From: Bariatricus massiliensis
GTDB taxonomy: Bacteria; Bacillota; Clostridia; Lachnospirales; Lachnospiraceae
DNA: 64,000 bases
Assembly (NCBI RefSeq): GCF_900086725.1
Contig: NZ_LT574836.1
Location: 788,416 to 852,415 of the forward strand
Direction of reading: 5' to 3'
Position 1 is the first letter of the stretch; the number at the start of each line of letters is the position of its first letter. This document shows positions 1-7,454 of the stretch, piece by piece. A program made the translations under genes and the position numbers. The notes under the pieces are model-generated. The model did no database searches. It was not told the origin of the DNA and was given only the letters and a program-made list of their open reading frames with translations.

Positions 1-1420
1 CCTTGTTGAATTTGATTTTGAGGTTTTTGATTCCAGTCTTTTCCCGCTCTTTTGTCTCAAGCTCCGCAAGCCATGACTTTCCGTCCGACTTCGCTTTGCG
101 CAGGCGGTCGACCTCCTCATTGTATCCCTCCCGGATAATTCCGCCCTCCTTCATGGCCAGCGGCGGCTCTTCCGCAATGGACGCACTGACCAGCGCACAG
201 AGATCTTCCAATGTGTCTGTATTTTCATACAGCTCTTTTAAAAGCGGGGACTGCATTTCTTCCAATATGTATTTAATAGGCGGCAGCATGGCAAGAGAAC
301 TCTGAAACGCCATGAGATCTCTGGGATTGGCCGATTGATAACTAATCTTTCCGACCAGACGCTCCAAGTCATAGACAGGAGACAGATATTCCCGAATCTC
401 TTCCCTTGATATGGCATTGTTTTTTAGCTCCTCCACCGCGTCCAGCCGCCGGCTTATGGCTTCTTTTTCAATCAATGGCTGTTCCACATATTTTCGAAGA
501 TTGCGGGCCCCCATTGCTGTCTTTGTTTTATCCAGCACCCACAAAAGCGAGCCTTTTTTCTGTTTCTCTCTTAATGTCTCGCAGAGCTCCAGATTTCTTC
601 TTGTGGAACTGTCAAGCACCATGTATTTTCCTGTCGTATAGCTTGTCAGGTGTGTCATGTGGGCGAGGGTAGTCTTCTGCGTCTCCTCCAAGTACCTGAG
701 CAAGGCTCCTGAGGCGATGATTCCGCAGTCATAATCGTCCAATCCAAGGCCTGCCAGCGCATTTACCTTGAAATGCTCCTTCAGTGTCTGACGGCATATG
801 GCATCATCAAAATACCATGCGTCTAAAGAATAGATGGTGATGCCCAGCCGGTCTCTCAAATCATCCAGATTCATTCCGCTCATATAGAATGACTCATTAC
901 AGATAATCTCAGACGGCATAAATTTGTAAATCTCATCTAAAAGCTTATTGCCGGCATCCAGCTCTGTAACCAGATAGTCTCCGGTCGTGACATCCGCCAC
1001 CGAGACACCGTAGCGGTCGGCTATGTATACGATACACATAATGTAATTATTCTTAGTCTCATCCAAAGCCTGTGTATCTAAATTGGTTCCCGGCGTGACA
1101 ATCCTCACCACTTCACGCTTTACGATGCCTTTGGCAAGCTTCGGGTCTTCCACCTGCTCACAGATAGCTACCTTATATCCCTTGGCCACCAGACGGTTCA
1201 GGTAAGAATCTACCGCATGATATGGGACTCCGCACATGGGAGCCCGCTCTTCCATTCCACACTGTTTTCCTGTCAGTGTAATCTCTAATTCTTTCGATGC
1301 AGTCAAGGCATCGTCGAAAAACATCTCATAGAAATCTCCCAGTCTATAGAAAAGAATACAATCTTTGTATTCTTCTTTTGTTTTCATGTACTGCTGCATC
1401 ATAGGGGTTAGTTCCGCCAT
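1..1420 (-). CDS. mutS: DNA mismatch repair protein MutS (5' part, runs off the window)
   Basis: MutS binds base mismatches and small loops in DNA and recruits MutL. About 473 N-terminal residues are present; the gene continues past base 1, so the C-terminal ATPase is not visible and no stop is seen. The translated start runs MAELTPMMQQYMKTK and carries the mismatch-reading F-Y-E motif (F30, E32) inside GDFYEMF, followed by the connector and lever domains. The start is the ATG at 1418-1420, preceded by a purine-rich stretch (GCAAAGGAG on the coding strand). It is the last gene of a leftward string behind miaB, the usual clostridial miaB-mutS arrangement. Frame is open throughout, so I see no sign of a pseudogene. 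Confidence in family is very high. Confidence 0.97.
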   Translation of the reverse strand, partial: MAELTPMMQQYMKTKEEYKDCILFYRLGDFYEMFFDDALTASKELEITLTGKQCGMEERAPMCGVPYHAVDSYLNRLVAKGYKVAICEQVEDPKLAKGIVKREVVRIVTPGTNLDTQALDETKNNYIMCIVYIADRYGVSVADVTTGDYLVTELDAGNKLLDEIYKFMPSEIICNESFYMSGMNLDDLRDRLGITIYSLDAWYFDDAICRQTLKEHFKVNALAGLGLDDYDCGIIASGALLRYLEETQKTTLAHMTHLTSYTTGKYMVLDSSTRRNLELCETLREKQKKGSLLWVLDKTKTAMGARNLRKYVEQPLIEKEAISRRLDAVEELKNNAISREEIREYLSPVYDLERLVGKISYQSANPRDLMAFQSSLAMLPPIKYILEEMQSPLLKELYENTDTLEDLCALVSASIAEEPPLAMKEGGIIREGYNEEVDRLRKAKSDGKSWLAELETKEREKTGIKNLKIKFNK

Positions 1421-1479
1421 GATTTTTCTCCTTTGCTGTTCAGTTTTTTACATACATAGAAAGTATAACACAATTTGAA

Positions 1480-1962
1480 TTAAAGTACAAAAAAATGTGG
1501 CTTATCTTCCTTATAAAGGCGGTGCGATAATATGCCTCCAAGAAAGATACCAATTACGATTAAGCCAGAAAAAAGTACCATAAAAGGAATACATATCTGT
1601 CCCCACAATTCCAGAGGCTGGTCACTATAATCCCAGACTGCCAGCCCCAGCCATTTGTTCACGATGATACCGGTAATAAATTCCAATGCAGTTACAAAAA
1701 TAACAGAGCGGAGCACTTGTATCCACATAGGCTCCGACCAATGCATGGAAGTACCCTGAAAGGTACAGAAACAAAGGGCAAGCCCGCCTAAAACAAACAT
1801 ACTCCAATGAGAGAATCCTCTGAACGCGATTTCCAGCAGATAATAAAAGCAGCCGCCCAGAGTCCATATGAACAATACTTCACTGATTTTTCTCCACTTG
1901 GTGCCTTCTGTCTCTTGTTTTGCTCTCTTGTATTCCATAAAAAACGCCCCCGCTATGTTCAT
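1480..1962 (-). CDS. CmpB-type (putative ABC transporter permease, PF06541-like) membrane protein
   Basis: A 160-residue membrane protein with about four hydrophobic segments (roughly residues 26-45, 52-70, 85-105 and 122-147). The stretch VWDYSDQPLELWGQICIPF near residue 110 looks like the W-D-Y-S...WGQIC signature I recall from the CmpB/PF06541 family, annotated as putative ABC transporter permease; actual function is unknown. The ATG at 1962 has AAGGAAG 4-5 nt upstream; an internal ATG eight codons on (after GGGGG) is a possible alternative start. It sits between miaB and mutS on the same strand with short gaps and no terminator seen, so it is probably co-transcribed with them. No ATPase partner is nearby, so a classical ABC role is not supported by context. 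Confidence 0.7.
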   Translation of the reverse strand: MNIAGAFFMEYKRAKQETEGTKWRKISEVLFIWTLGGCFYYLLEIAFRGFSHWSMFVLGGLALCFCTFQGTSMHWSEPMWIQVLRSVIFVTALEFITGIIVNKWLGLAVWDYSDQPLELWGQICIPFMVLFSGLIVIGIFLGGILSHRLYKEDKPHFFVL

Positions 1963-2000
1963 ATTTCTTCCTTACATAGTGTGAGCGCTTTTTATATTCT

Positions 2001-3464
2001 TTATGACTGGTAATTTTCGGCCAAATGGCCCATATAATAAAATCCTTTTGCTTCAGATAGGTAAACGTCTACCAGCCTGCCTACCAGCTCTTTCCCTCCG
2101 GGAAAATGTACAAGTAGATTGTTCCCCATTCTTCCCGTCACAAGAGAAGAATCATGGTCATTGATTCCTTCCACCAATACACGCTGTACGGTGCCTTCAT
2201 GAACCGAGCAGACTTCCGAAGATATCGCTTGGACTTCCTTCAACAGCCGGTCAAATCTAGTTTTTATTACATCTGCAGGCACTTGTTCATCCATAACGGC
2301 AGCCGGAGTCCCCGTACGCTTAGAGTAAATAAACGTAAATGCACTGTCAAAACGCACCTTCCGCACCACATCCATAGTCTCTTCAAAGTCCTCTTCGGTC
2401 TCTCCCGGAAATCCTACGATAATGTCAGTAGTCAAAGAAATATCCGGAACGGCACGGCGGATTTTATCTACCAGTTCCAAATAATGCTCCTTTGTATAAC
2501 GGCGGTTCATCTTCTGTAATATGCGGCTGCTTCCCGACTGAATCGGAAGATGGAGATGCGGGCAGATTTTTTTGGATTCAGCCATCACTTCGATCAGCTC
2601 ACCAGATAAATCTTTCGGGTGCGAAGTCATGAAACGGATTCGCTCAAGGCCCTCTATTTTCTCTATCTCTCTAAGAAGCTCTGCAAAAGTCAGGGGCTCG
2701 TCTAAATTCTTTCCGTAAGAATTGACATTTTGTCCTAACAGCATAACTTCCACCACACCGTCCGCCACAAGACTTTCAATCTCTCTTACGATATCTCTTG
2801 GACTTCGGCTGCGCTCCCGGCCTCTTACATACGGAACGATGCAATAACTGCAGAAATTGTTGCACCCGAACATAATATTGACACCGGATTTGAATGTATA
2901 TTTCCTTTCGCTGGGGAGGTCCTCCACAATTTTATCGGTATCCTTCCATATATCGATCACCATCCGCTCAGACTGAAAGCGAGTCACAATCAACTCAGCA
3001 AATTTAAAGATGTTGTGTGTGCCGAAAATCAAATCCACGAACCGGTAGCTTTTCTTCAGCTTTTCCACCACTTCAGGTTCCTGCATCATACAGCCGCACA
3101 GTGCGATCATCATATGTTTTTTTTGCTGCTTGATGCGGTTCAACTGTCCAAGACGCCCATAAACCCTCGTGTTGGCGTTCTCCCGCACGGTACAGGTATT
3201 GTAGATGACAAAGTCTGCCTTATCTTCCTCAGTCTCCTCAGTGTATCCGATCAGCTCCAGAATACCGGCCAGTTTTTCCGAGTCTCTGGCATTCATCTGG
3301 CAGCCGAACGTTGTCACGCAAAAAGTGAGCGGACGTCCTAGTTCCGCGGCCTGAGATTCCACATACTCTTTTGCCTTGGCAATAAAATAGTACTGCCTCT
3401 GAGGCTCTGCAATGGGAGCTTCTCCGGCAATATCTATTTGAGTAAAATCTATTTTATTTTTCAT
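2001..3464 (-). CDS. miaB: tRNA-2-methylthio-N6-dimethylallyladenosine synthase MiaB
   Basis: MiaB is a radical-SAM methylthiotransferase that converts i6A37 to ms2i6A37 in tRNAs reading UNN codons. From the start I chose the protein is 487 residues. The N-terminal UPF0004 domain shows the three auxiliary-cluster cysteines (C55 in FGCQMN, C91 in NTCTVRENA, C125 in CGCMMQEP); the radical-SAM cluster motif is CNNFCSYC (C201, C205, C208) followed by VPYVRGRE; a TRAM domain ends the protein. The longest ORF opens at 3512, but that would overlap the preceding gene by 35 nt. The ATG at 3464 has AGAAAGG eight bases upstream and is far more likely. Same strand and tightly behind DUF4250. Confidence 0.97.
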   Translation of the reverse strand: MKNKIDFTQIDIAGEAPIAEPQRQYYFIAKAKEYVESQAAELGRPLTFCVTTFGCQMNARDSEKLAGILELIGYTEETEEDKADFVIYNTCTVRENANTRVYGRLGQLNRIKQQKKHMMIALCGCMMQEPEVVEKLKKSYRFVDLIFGTHNIFKFAELIVTRFQSERMVIDIWKDTDKIVEDLPSERKYTFKSGVNIMFGCNNFCSYCIVPYVRGRERSRSPRDIVREIESLVADGVVEVMLLGQNVNSYGKNLDEPLTFAELLREIEKIEGLERIRFMTSHPKDLSGELIEVMAESKKICPHLHLPIQSGSSRILQKMNRRYTKEHYLELVDKIRRAVPDISLTTDIIVGFPGETEEDFEETMDVVRKVRFDSAFTFIYSKRTGTPAAVMDEQVPADVIKTRFDRLLKEVQAISSEVCSVHEGTVQRVLVEGINDHDSSLVTGRMGNNLLVHFPGGKELVGRLVDVYLSEAKGFYYMGHLAENYQS

Positions 3465-3477
3465 TAGCTTAACCTTT

Positions 3478-3675
3478 CTAGACAAATTGATTCCTTTTTT
3501 CTTCATATTCATAATCTATGCTGCCGAGTTTTTCTGTGAGTAACTCTCTGTCGATCTGCAAATCATCGCATAAAGCGTCCAGATCAGCATAGTAATCTCT
3601 CAGCTTTGTGTTGATTACGCTGAGAAGAAGCACGGGATCATTCGGTAATTCATTAAAAACAGTCTGCTTTCTCAT
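3478..3675 (-). CDS. DUF4250 family small protein
   Basis: A 65-residue acidic protein beginning MRKQTVFNELPNDPVLLL and ending DYEYEEKRNQFV. The pattern of N-P-N/D-P-V-LLLS, V-N-T-K-L-R-D-Y-Y and the C-terminal DYEYxxxRNQF matches my memory of DUF4250, a small family common in Clostridia. No catalytic motif and no membrane segment are visible; the middle (residues 25-50) should be helical. It lies 2 nt downstream of the DUF5662 gene and 13 nt upstream of miaB, so it is part of the same transcript. Function is unknown; the link to MiaB is only positional. Confidence 0.8.
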   Translation of the reverse strand: MRKQTVFNELPNDPVLLLSVINTKLRDYYADLDALCDDLQIDRELLTEKLGSIDYEYEEKRNQFV

Positions 3676-3677
3676 TG

Positions 3678-4214
3678 CTAATAGTCCTTTGTTTTTAGAA
3701 TCTTGTTCTTAATATAAGCGAAGGTAACATCTTCTCCCTTTTCTGCCAGCATGTTGAGCAGCTCTTCAAGAAGCCGCCTTGTATCCTTGTGGATCAACTG
3801 CGCGGCGCTTCCCTTTTCATAATATTCCAGCGGCGACGCATCGGTATAGCGCGCTCTCATATATATTTTCGAGGCGGCGATGCGGTCCATAAACATTTCA
3901 ATCACAAATCTTTTGGGCATTTTCATTCCTGTGAGGCCGGGTTCGTTCAGGCCATAATCTATCCAATACTCATAGTGATGCTTGTTTCTACCTTTATGGT
4001 GCAGCCATGCAGTAGAACATCCGGTAGTTTCACGCTCGGCATTGTTAGGGCTTCTTGTCCCCTGATAATAACGGCAGCCGACCAGAAATTCAGAAGGCAT
4101 ATATTTGGACATATCGTGGAGAAGTCCCTGCCGGTAAAGTCCAACTCGAAAACAATGTTTCATAACAAGAATTTTGTGATGTGTAATCGTACAAAAATGC
4201 TGCAGTGCTTTCAT
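3678..4214 (-). CDS. DUF5662 family protein
   Basis: A 178-residue soluble protein. Histidines and acids are clustered: HHKILVMKHCF near the start, GLLHDMSKYMPSEF around residue 33, and AWLHHKGRNKHHYEYW around residue 70, which resembles a metal-dependent HD-like hydrolase pocket. I recall this pattern as DUF5662 (PF18907), whose function is not established. The start ATG at 4214 follows a strong AGGAGG five bases away. It is flanked by the GH13-like gene upstream (9 nt away) and DUF4250 downstream (2 nt), so co-transcription is likely. The HD-like phosphohydrolase idea is inference from residue pattern only. Confidence 0.75.
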   Translation of the reverse strand: MKALQHFCTITHHKILVMKHCFRVGLYRQGLLHDMSKYMPSEFLVGCRYYQGTRSPNNAERETTGCSTAWLHHKGRNKHHYEYWIDYGLNEPGLTGMKMPKRFVIEMFMDRIAASKIYMRARYTDASPLEYYEKGSAAQLIHKDTRRLLEELLNMLAEKGEDVTFAYIKNKILKTKDY

Positions 4215-4222
4215 ACAGCCTC

Positions 4223-5917
4223 CTATTTACCGATAAATACTTTAATAGTTCTCTCCTCAAGCATCACTTCTCTGGCACTTTTTAAAGGTATGGCAGTCTC
4301 TAATATCCCTTCCCGGGTAGACGCGGCTTCATACCACCGTTTTCCCTTTGGCAGTGTTGGAAGAGCAAATGTGTGCGGCAGCCAGTGCATATTATAGGCG
4401 GTGAATAAAGCCTCTTTTTCATTCTGCCCACTGATATATACTCCCAGCTGCCGGCTGGCGATTTCAGATGGAACCTGCCAGGCATTTTCCCCATGGTAAG
4501 AAATATCAGGAACGCCGCAGCTCGTATAATCGATTCCCTTCATTTCTCTATCGGGATATAACAGTCTATGTTCTTTTCTGAAAGATATCAGCCCTTTTAC
4601 GAAAGAGAGAAGTTCTGCTTCTTTGGGTATCCTGCTCCAGTCAAGCCATGCTGTAGGATTATCCTGACAATAAACATTGTTATTGCCTTTCTGTGTATTA
4701 CCGAACTCATCACCTGCTAAGATACAAGGTGTTCCCTGTGACAGAAGAAGGATAAAAAATGCATTGCGTATCTGCTTTTTGCGCAGTTCTGACACTGTCT
4801 TCTTTCTGCTGGGCCCTTCCGCCCCACAGTTCCAGCTGTAGTTAAAATCAGGACCGTCCTGATTATTTTCTCCGTTGGCCTCGTTGTGTTTGCCGTCATA
4901 GGAAAAGACATCATTTAATGTAAAACCATTGTGGCCGGCCACATAGTTGAAAATTCCTTCCTCCTCGGATTGACGCTTTAACCACCACATGACATCCAAG
5001 ACCATACCCTCGTCGCCCTTTAAAAAACGGCGCATTGTATTCTGGTAGATATCTTGCTTTTTCATAATCTTTGTACAGGCAAGGAACGGATCCCGGCGCA
5101 GGGCATCCATGGTAATCCGCACTGGATTGACGATAAAACCGTCTATATGATATTCCCTCACATAATAACGGAGACAGTCAATCATCATAGTCTCTCCTGT
5201 TTCCGCATCAAAAGGCATTTCCAGAACCAGCTCGATCCCCGCCTTATGCAGAGACTTAACGAGCAGTTTCAGTTCACTTACGGCGTCGCCGGATGCGGCG
5301 TAAGAGGACTTGGGAGCAAAATAGTATCCTTCCCCATACCCCCAATAATTGGTATATTTTAAATTCTCTTCAAAATCATAGACTGGCATACACTGAATCT
5401 GGTTTATTCCCAGCTCTTGGAGATAAGGAATTTTCTCAATAATCCCCATAAAAGTACCCTTATGCTTGATTTTGGAGGAGGCATGCTTTGTGAATCCCCG
5501 CACATGAAGACTGTACGCGATCACTTCATTATAGGGAATTCTAAGGGGCTTGTCCCCCTCCCAAGGATAAGTACCGCCCACTATTTTTGTGCGGACTTCA
5601 TGCTTCTGCGTATCCCGCTCCTGATTCCAAAGCTGCCGTCCGGCAAAATCTTTGCCGTATGGATCTGGTATAATAGTCTCGTCAATTCGATAGTTATATT
5701 CATAATTCTCCGGTGTATCCAGACAGACAGCTATATGCCGGATGCGGCCCGCTGTATTATCTTCATCCATCGCTAATACCTGCACTGGTGTTGTCTCGCC
5801 TTTTTGATATAATAAAAGCTCACAGGTGGATTCCTCCGGCGCCGCCGCCGAGAAATTGACCCATTCCCCTTCCACGGTAGCACCCATGGGCAAAGGATAA
5901 CTTTTTTCTTTATTCAT
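4223..5917 (-). CDS. GlgX/pullulanase-like GH13 protein lacking the catalytic residues (probable pseudoenzyme)
   Basis: The fold is that of glycogen-debranching/isoamylase enzymes: an N-terminal CBM48-like domain (about residues 1-110), a shortened TIM barrel, and a C-terminal beta domain. Segments such as FTLNDVFSYDGKHNEANGEN, ILAGDEFGNTQKGNNN and TAWLDW are typical of GlgX. However, the four GH13 signature regions are degraded. Region I (usually DVVxNH) reads ELVLEMPF; region II (usually DGFRFD) reads DGFIVN, with Asn at the nucleophile; the segment that should hold the acid/base Glu is LACTKIMKK; region IV reads GHNGF instead of HDG. An active debranching enzyme is therefore unlikely; glycan binding is a possibility. 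Start ATG 5915-5917 with GGAAG upstream; alternatives at 5929 and 5944 overlap the upstream gene. Confidence 0.8.
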   Translation of the reverse strand: MNKEKSYPLPMGATVEGEWVNFSAAAPEESTCELLLYQKGETTPVQVLAMDEDNTAGRIRHIAVCLDTPENYEYNYRIDETIIPDPYGKDFAGRQLWNQERDTQKHEVRTKIVGGTYPWEGDKPLRIPYNEVIAYSLHVRGFTKHASSKIKHKGTFMGIIEKIPYLQELGINQIQCMPVYDFEENLKYTNYWGYGEGYYFAPKSSYAASGDAVSELKLLVKSLHKAGIELVLEMPFDAETGETMMIDCLRYYVREYHIDGFIVNPVRITMDALRRDPFLACTKIMKKQDIYQNTMRRFLKGDEGMVLDVMWWLKRQSEEEGIFNYVAGHNGFTLNDVFSYDGKHNEANGENNQDGPDFNYSWNCGAEGPSRKKTVSELRKKQIRNAFFILLLSQGTPCILAGDEFGNTQKGNNNVYCQDNPTAWLDWSRIPKEAELLSFVKGLISFRKEHRLLYPDREMKGIDYTSCGVPDISYHGENAWQVPSEIASRQLGVYISGQNEKEALFTAYNMHWLPHTFALPTLPKGKRWYEAASTREGILETAIPLKSAREVMLEERTIKVFIGK

Positions 5918-5934
5918 ATATACTTCCATCCTTT

Positions 5935-6924
5935 TTACTGCCATCCATCTGCACCGTACATCTCCACATTATCTGATGTAATGAAAAAGACCTCCTCATG
6001 AGTAACCTCTTCATAATCATCACCGTTCAAAATGGCGATACCGATTTTAGCCGCTTTTTTCCCTATATTGATTGGAGATTGACCGCTTGTCCCACGAATA
6101 AGAGTATTCTTTTTAAGCAGTTCTTTCTTTAAATCCGGAGAACCATCCACTCCATATATCATAATATCATCGAGGCCGGCTGTATGCGCCGCCACCAGCG
6201 CCCCAAGCGCAATTTGATCGTTGCCGCACATGACTGCCGTAATATCTTTGTTATCGGCAAATATTTTATCCGCTTCCTGCCTGGCTGTATTCAAATCGCC
6301 CTGTGTATCCGCTCTTGCCACAACTTCAAAACCTTTGTCGGCAATCGCTTCCTCAAACCCTGTTATTCTGTCGATGACAGAGTTCTGGGAAGGACTTTCT
6401 AAGATAACTATCTTGCCGCCGTCCGGACTTTGCTGGAGCAGATCCTCCCCGCAGATATAACCGGCATTTTTATTGTCCGAACCTATGTAGGCATCTACAT
6501 AGGTTGTTTCTTTGACCTCTGAATCAATATTAATAATCTTAACATCTGCCGCTTCTAATTTTTCAAGGGCAGGTGTTATTTCATCCCGTGATACCGGACA
6601 TAAAAAAATGGCATCTATCCCCGCTTCGATCATCTCATCGATCTGCTGAATCTGTAAATCAATATCAACCGCAGGGTTCTTAGTAATCATGGAATGCCCC
6701 TGTGACTCCAACGATTCTCTCAGTGATTGCTCCAGTGTGATGAAATAAGGATTTTCCATAGTGATACAGGAAAAGCCAAACTTATAGCTTACCGTCTCAT
6801 CCTGTTCTTCTTCCTCTTCCTTTATGGCATTGTCCTCGCTTGTGCCCACATTTTTCTTGCAGCCTGCGAGAAGGCTTATACAAAGCATAATGGCTAGCAA
6901 TACTGACCCTATACGTTTAAACAT
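5935..6924 (-). CDS. Sugar-type periplasmic-binding lipoprotein (Peripla_BP_4 / RbsB-like)
   Basis: A 329-residue solute-binding protein of the ribose/autoinducer-2 class. The signal peptide MFKRIGSVLLAIMLCISLLA ends in a lipobox LLAGC, so the mature protein is anchored at C22 outside the membrane. An acidic linker (EEEEEQDE) follows, then a two-lobed binding fold with typical elements: GFSCITMENPYF, the IDEMIEAGIDAIFLCPVS strand, AYIGSDNKNAGYICGE and VMCGNDQIALGALVAA. The chosen ATG (6922-6924) has GGGAGG at ideal distance; the longer ORF start is a TTG inside the ribosome-binding region. No permease or ATPase is adjacent. The next gene is the catalytically dead GH13-like protein, so the pair may sense or bind a glycan-derived sugar. 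Confidence 0.9.
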   Translation of the reverse strand: MFKRIGSVLLAIMLCISLLAGCKKNVGTSEDNAIKEEEEEQDETVSYKFGFSCITMENPYFITLEQSLRESLESQGHSMITKNPAVDIDLQIQQIDEMIEAGIDAIFLCPVSRDEITPALEKLEAADVKIINIDSEVKETTYVDAYIGSDNKNAGYICGEDLLQQSPDGGKIVILESPSQNSVIDRITGFEEAIADKGFEVVARADTQGDLNTARQEADKIFADNKDITAVMCGNDQIALGALVAAHTAGLDDIMIYGVDGSPDLKKELLKKNTLIRGTSGQSPINIGKKAAKIGIAILNGDDYEEVTHEEVFFITSDNVEMYGADGWQ

Positions 6925-6992
6925 ATTATTTCCTCCCAAAAAACCTTTCTTTTATTGTAACTTTTTTACGGACAATGTCAATAGTTTTCCCC

Positions 6993-7021
6993 TTGCAAAT
7001 CTTGTCCGACTCTGTTAGAGT
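6993..7021 (+). promoter_or_regulatory. Possible sigma-A promoter for the DUF1292 gene
   Basis: TTGCAA (6993-6998) and TAGAGT (7016-7021) are 17 bases apart on the plus strand, about 33 bases before the start codon. The -10 box matches the consensus only partly, so this is a weak call. Confidence 0.35.
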
Positions 7022-7053
7022 GAGTATATCAGATGAAAGGAGAACCTGTAACT

Positions 7054-7410
7054 ATGGAAAAAGAGCATTGCGACTGTGGCTGTAACGAGGAACATGAACA
7101 TGGCCACATTCTTACAGAGGGTGTCGTTACCTTAACATTGGATGATGATGAGGAAGTAGACTGCGCCATCATCACAACTTACGAGGTGAATTCCAAAGAA
7201 TACATTGTACTTCTTCCCTTGGATGAGAACGGGGAGAACGAAGAAGGCGACGTATGGATTTATCGTTTCATGCGTGACACTACCGGAGGCAATAATCACG
7301 GAATCGACGCTATCGAAGACGACGATGAGTATGAGGCAGCGGCCGACGCCTTTGACGAATGGCTGGATGAGCAGGAGTTTGCAGAGATATCCGACGGCGA
7401 AGAAGAATAA
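7054..7410 (+). CDS. DUF1292 family acidic protein
   Basis: A very acidic protein of 118 residues from the chosen start. The N-terminus MEKEHCDCGCNEEHEHGH is rich in Cys and His and could bind a metal such as zinc. The core VTLTLDDDEEVDCAIITTYE and YIVLLPLDE followed by VWIYRF is the DUF1292 signature (PF06949), a small Firmicutes family of unknown function. The ATG at 7054 has AAAGGAG about 11 bases upstream; the ATG at 7033 would place that motif inside the gene and is less likely. It is the only rightward gene in the first 32 kb, read away from the lipoprotein and towards the helicase. Confidence 0.85.
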   Translation: MEKEHCDCGCNEEHEHGHILTEGVVTLTLDDDEEVDCAIITTYEVNSKEYIVLLPLDENGENEEGDVWIYRFMRDTTGGNNHGIDAIEDDDEYEAAADAFDEWLDEQEFAEISDGEEE

Positions 7411-7426
7411 TCTATTAAAAAAGCGA

Positions 7427-7454
7427 AAAGGTCTCTTGGTGTCAAGAGGCCTTT
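7427..7454. terminator. Bidirectional terminator between DUF1292 and helicase genes
   Basis: Stem AAAGG(T)CTCTTG / CAAGAG(G)CCTTT with a GTGT loop, flanked by an A-rich run on one side. It serves the rightward DUF1292 gene and overlaps the last codons of the leftward helicase gene. Confidence 0.7.
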
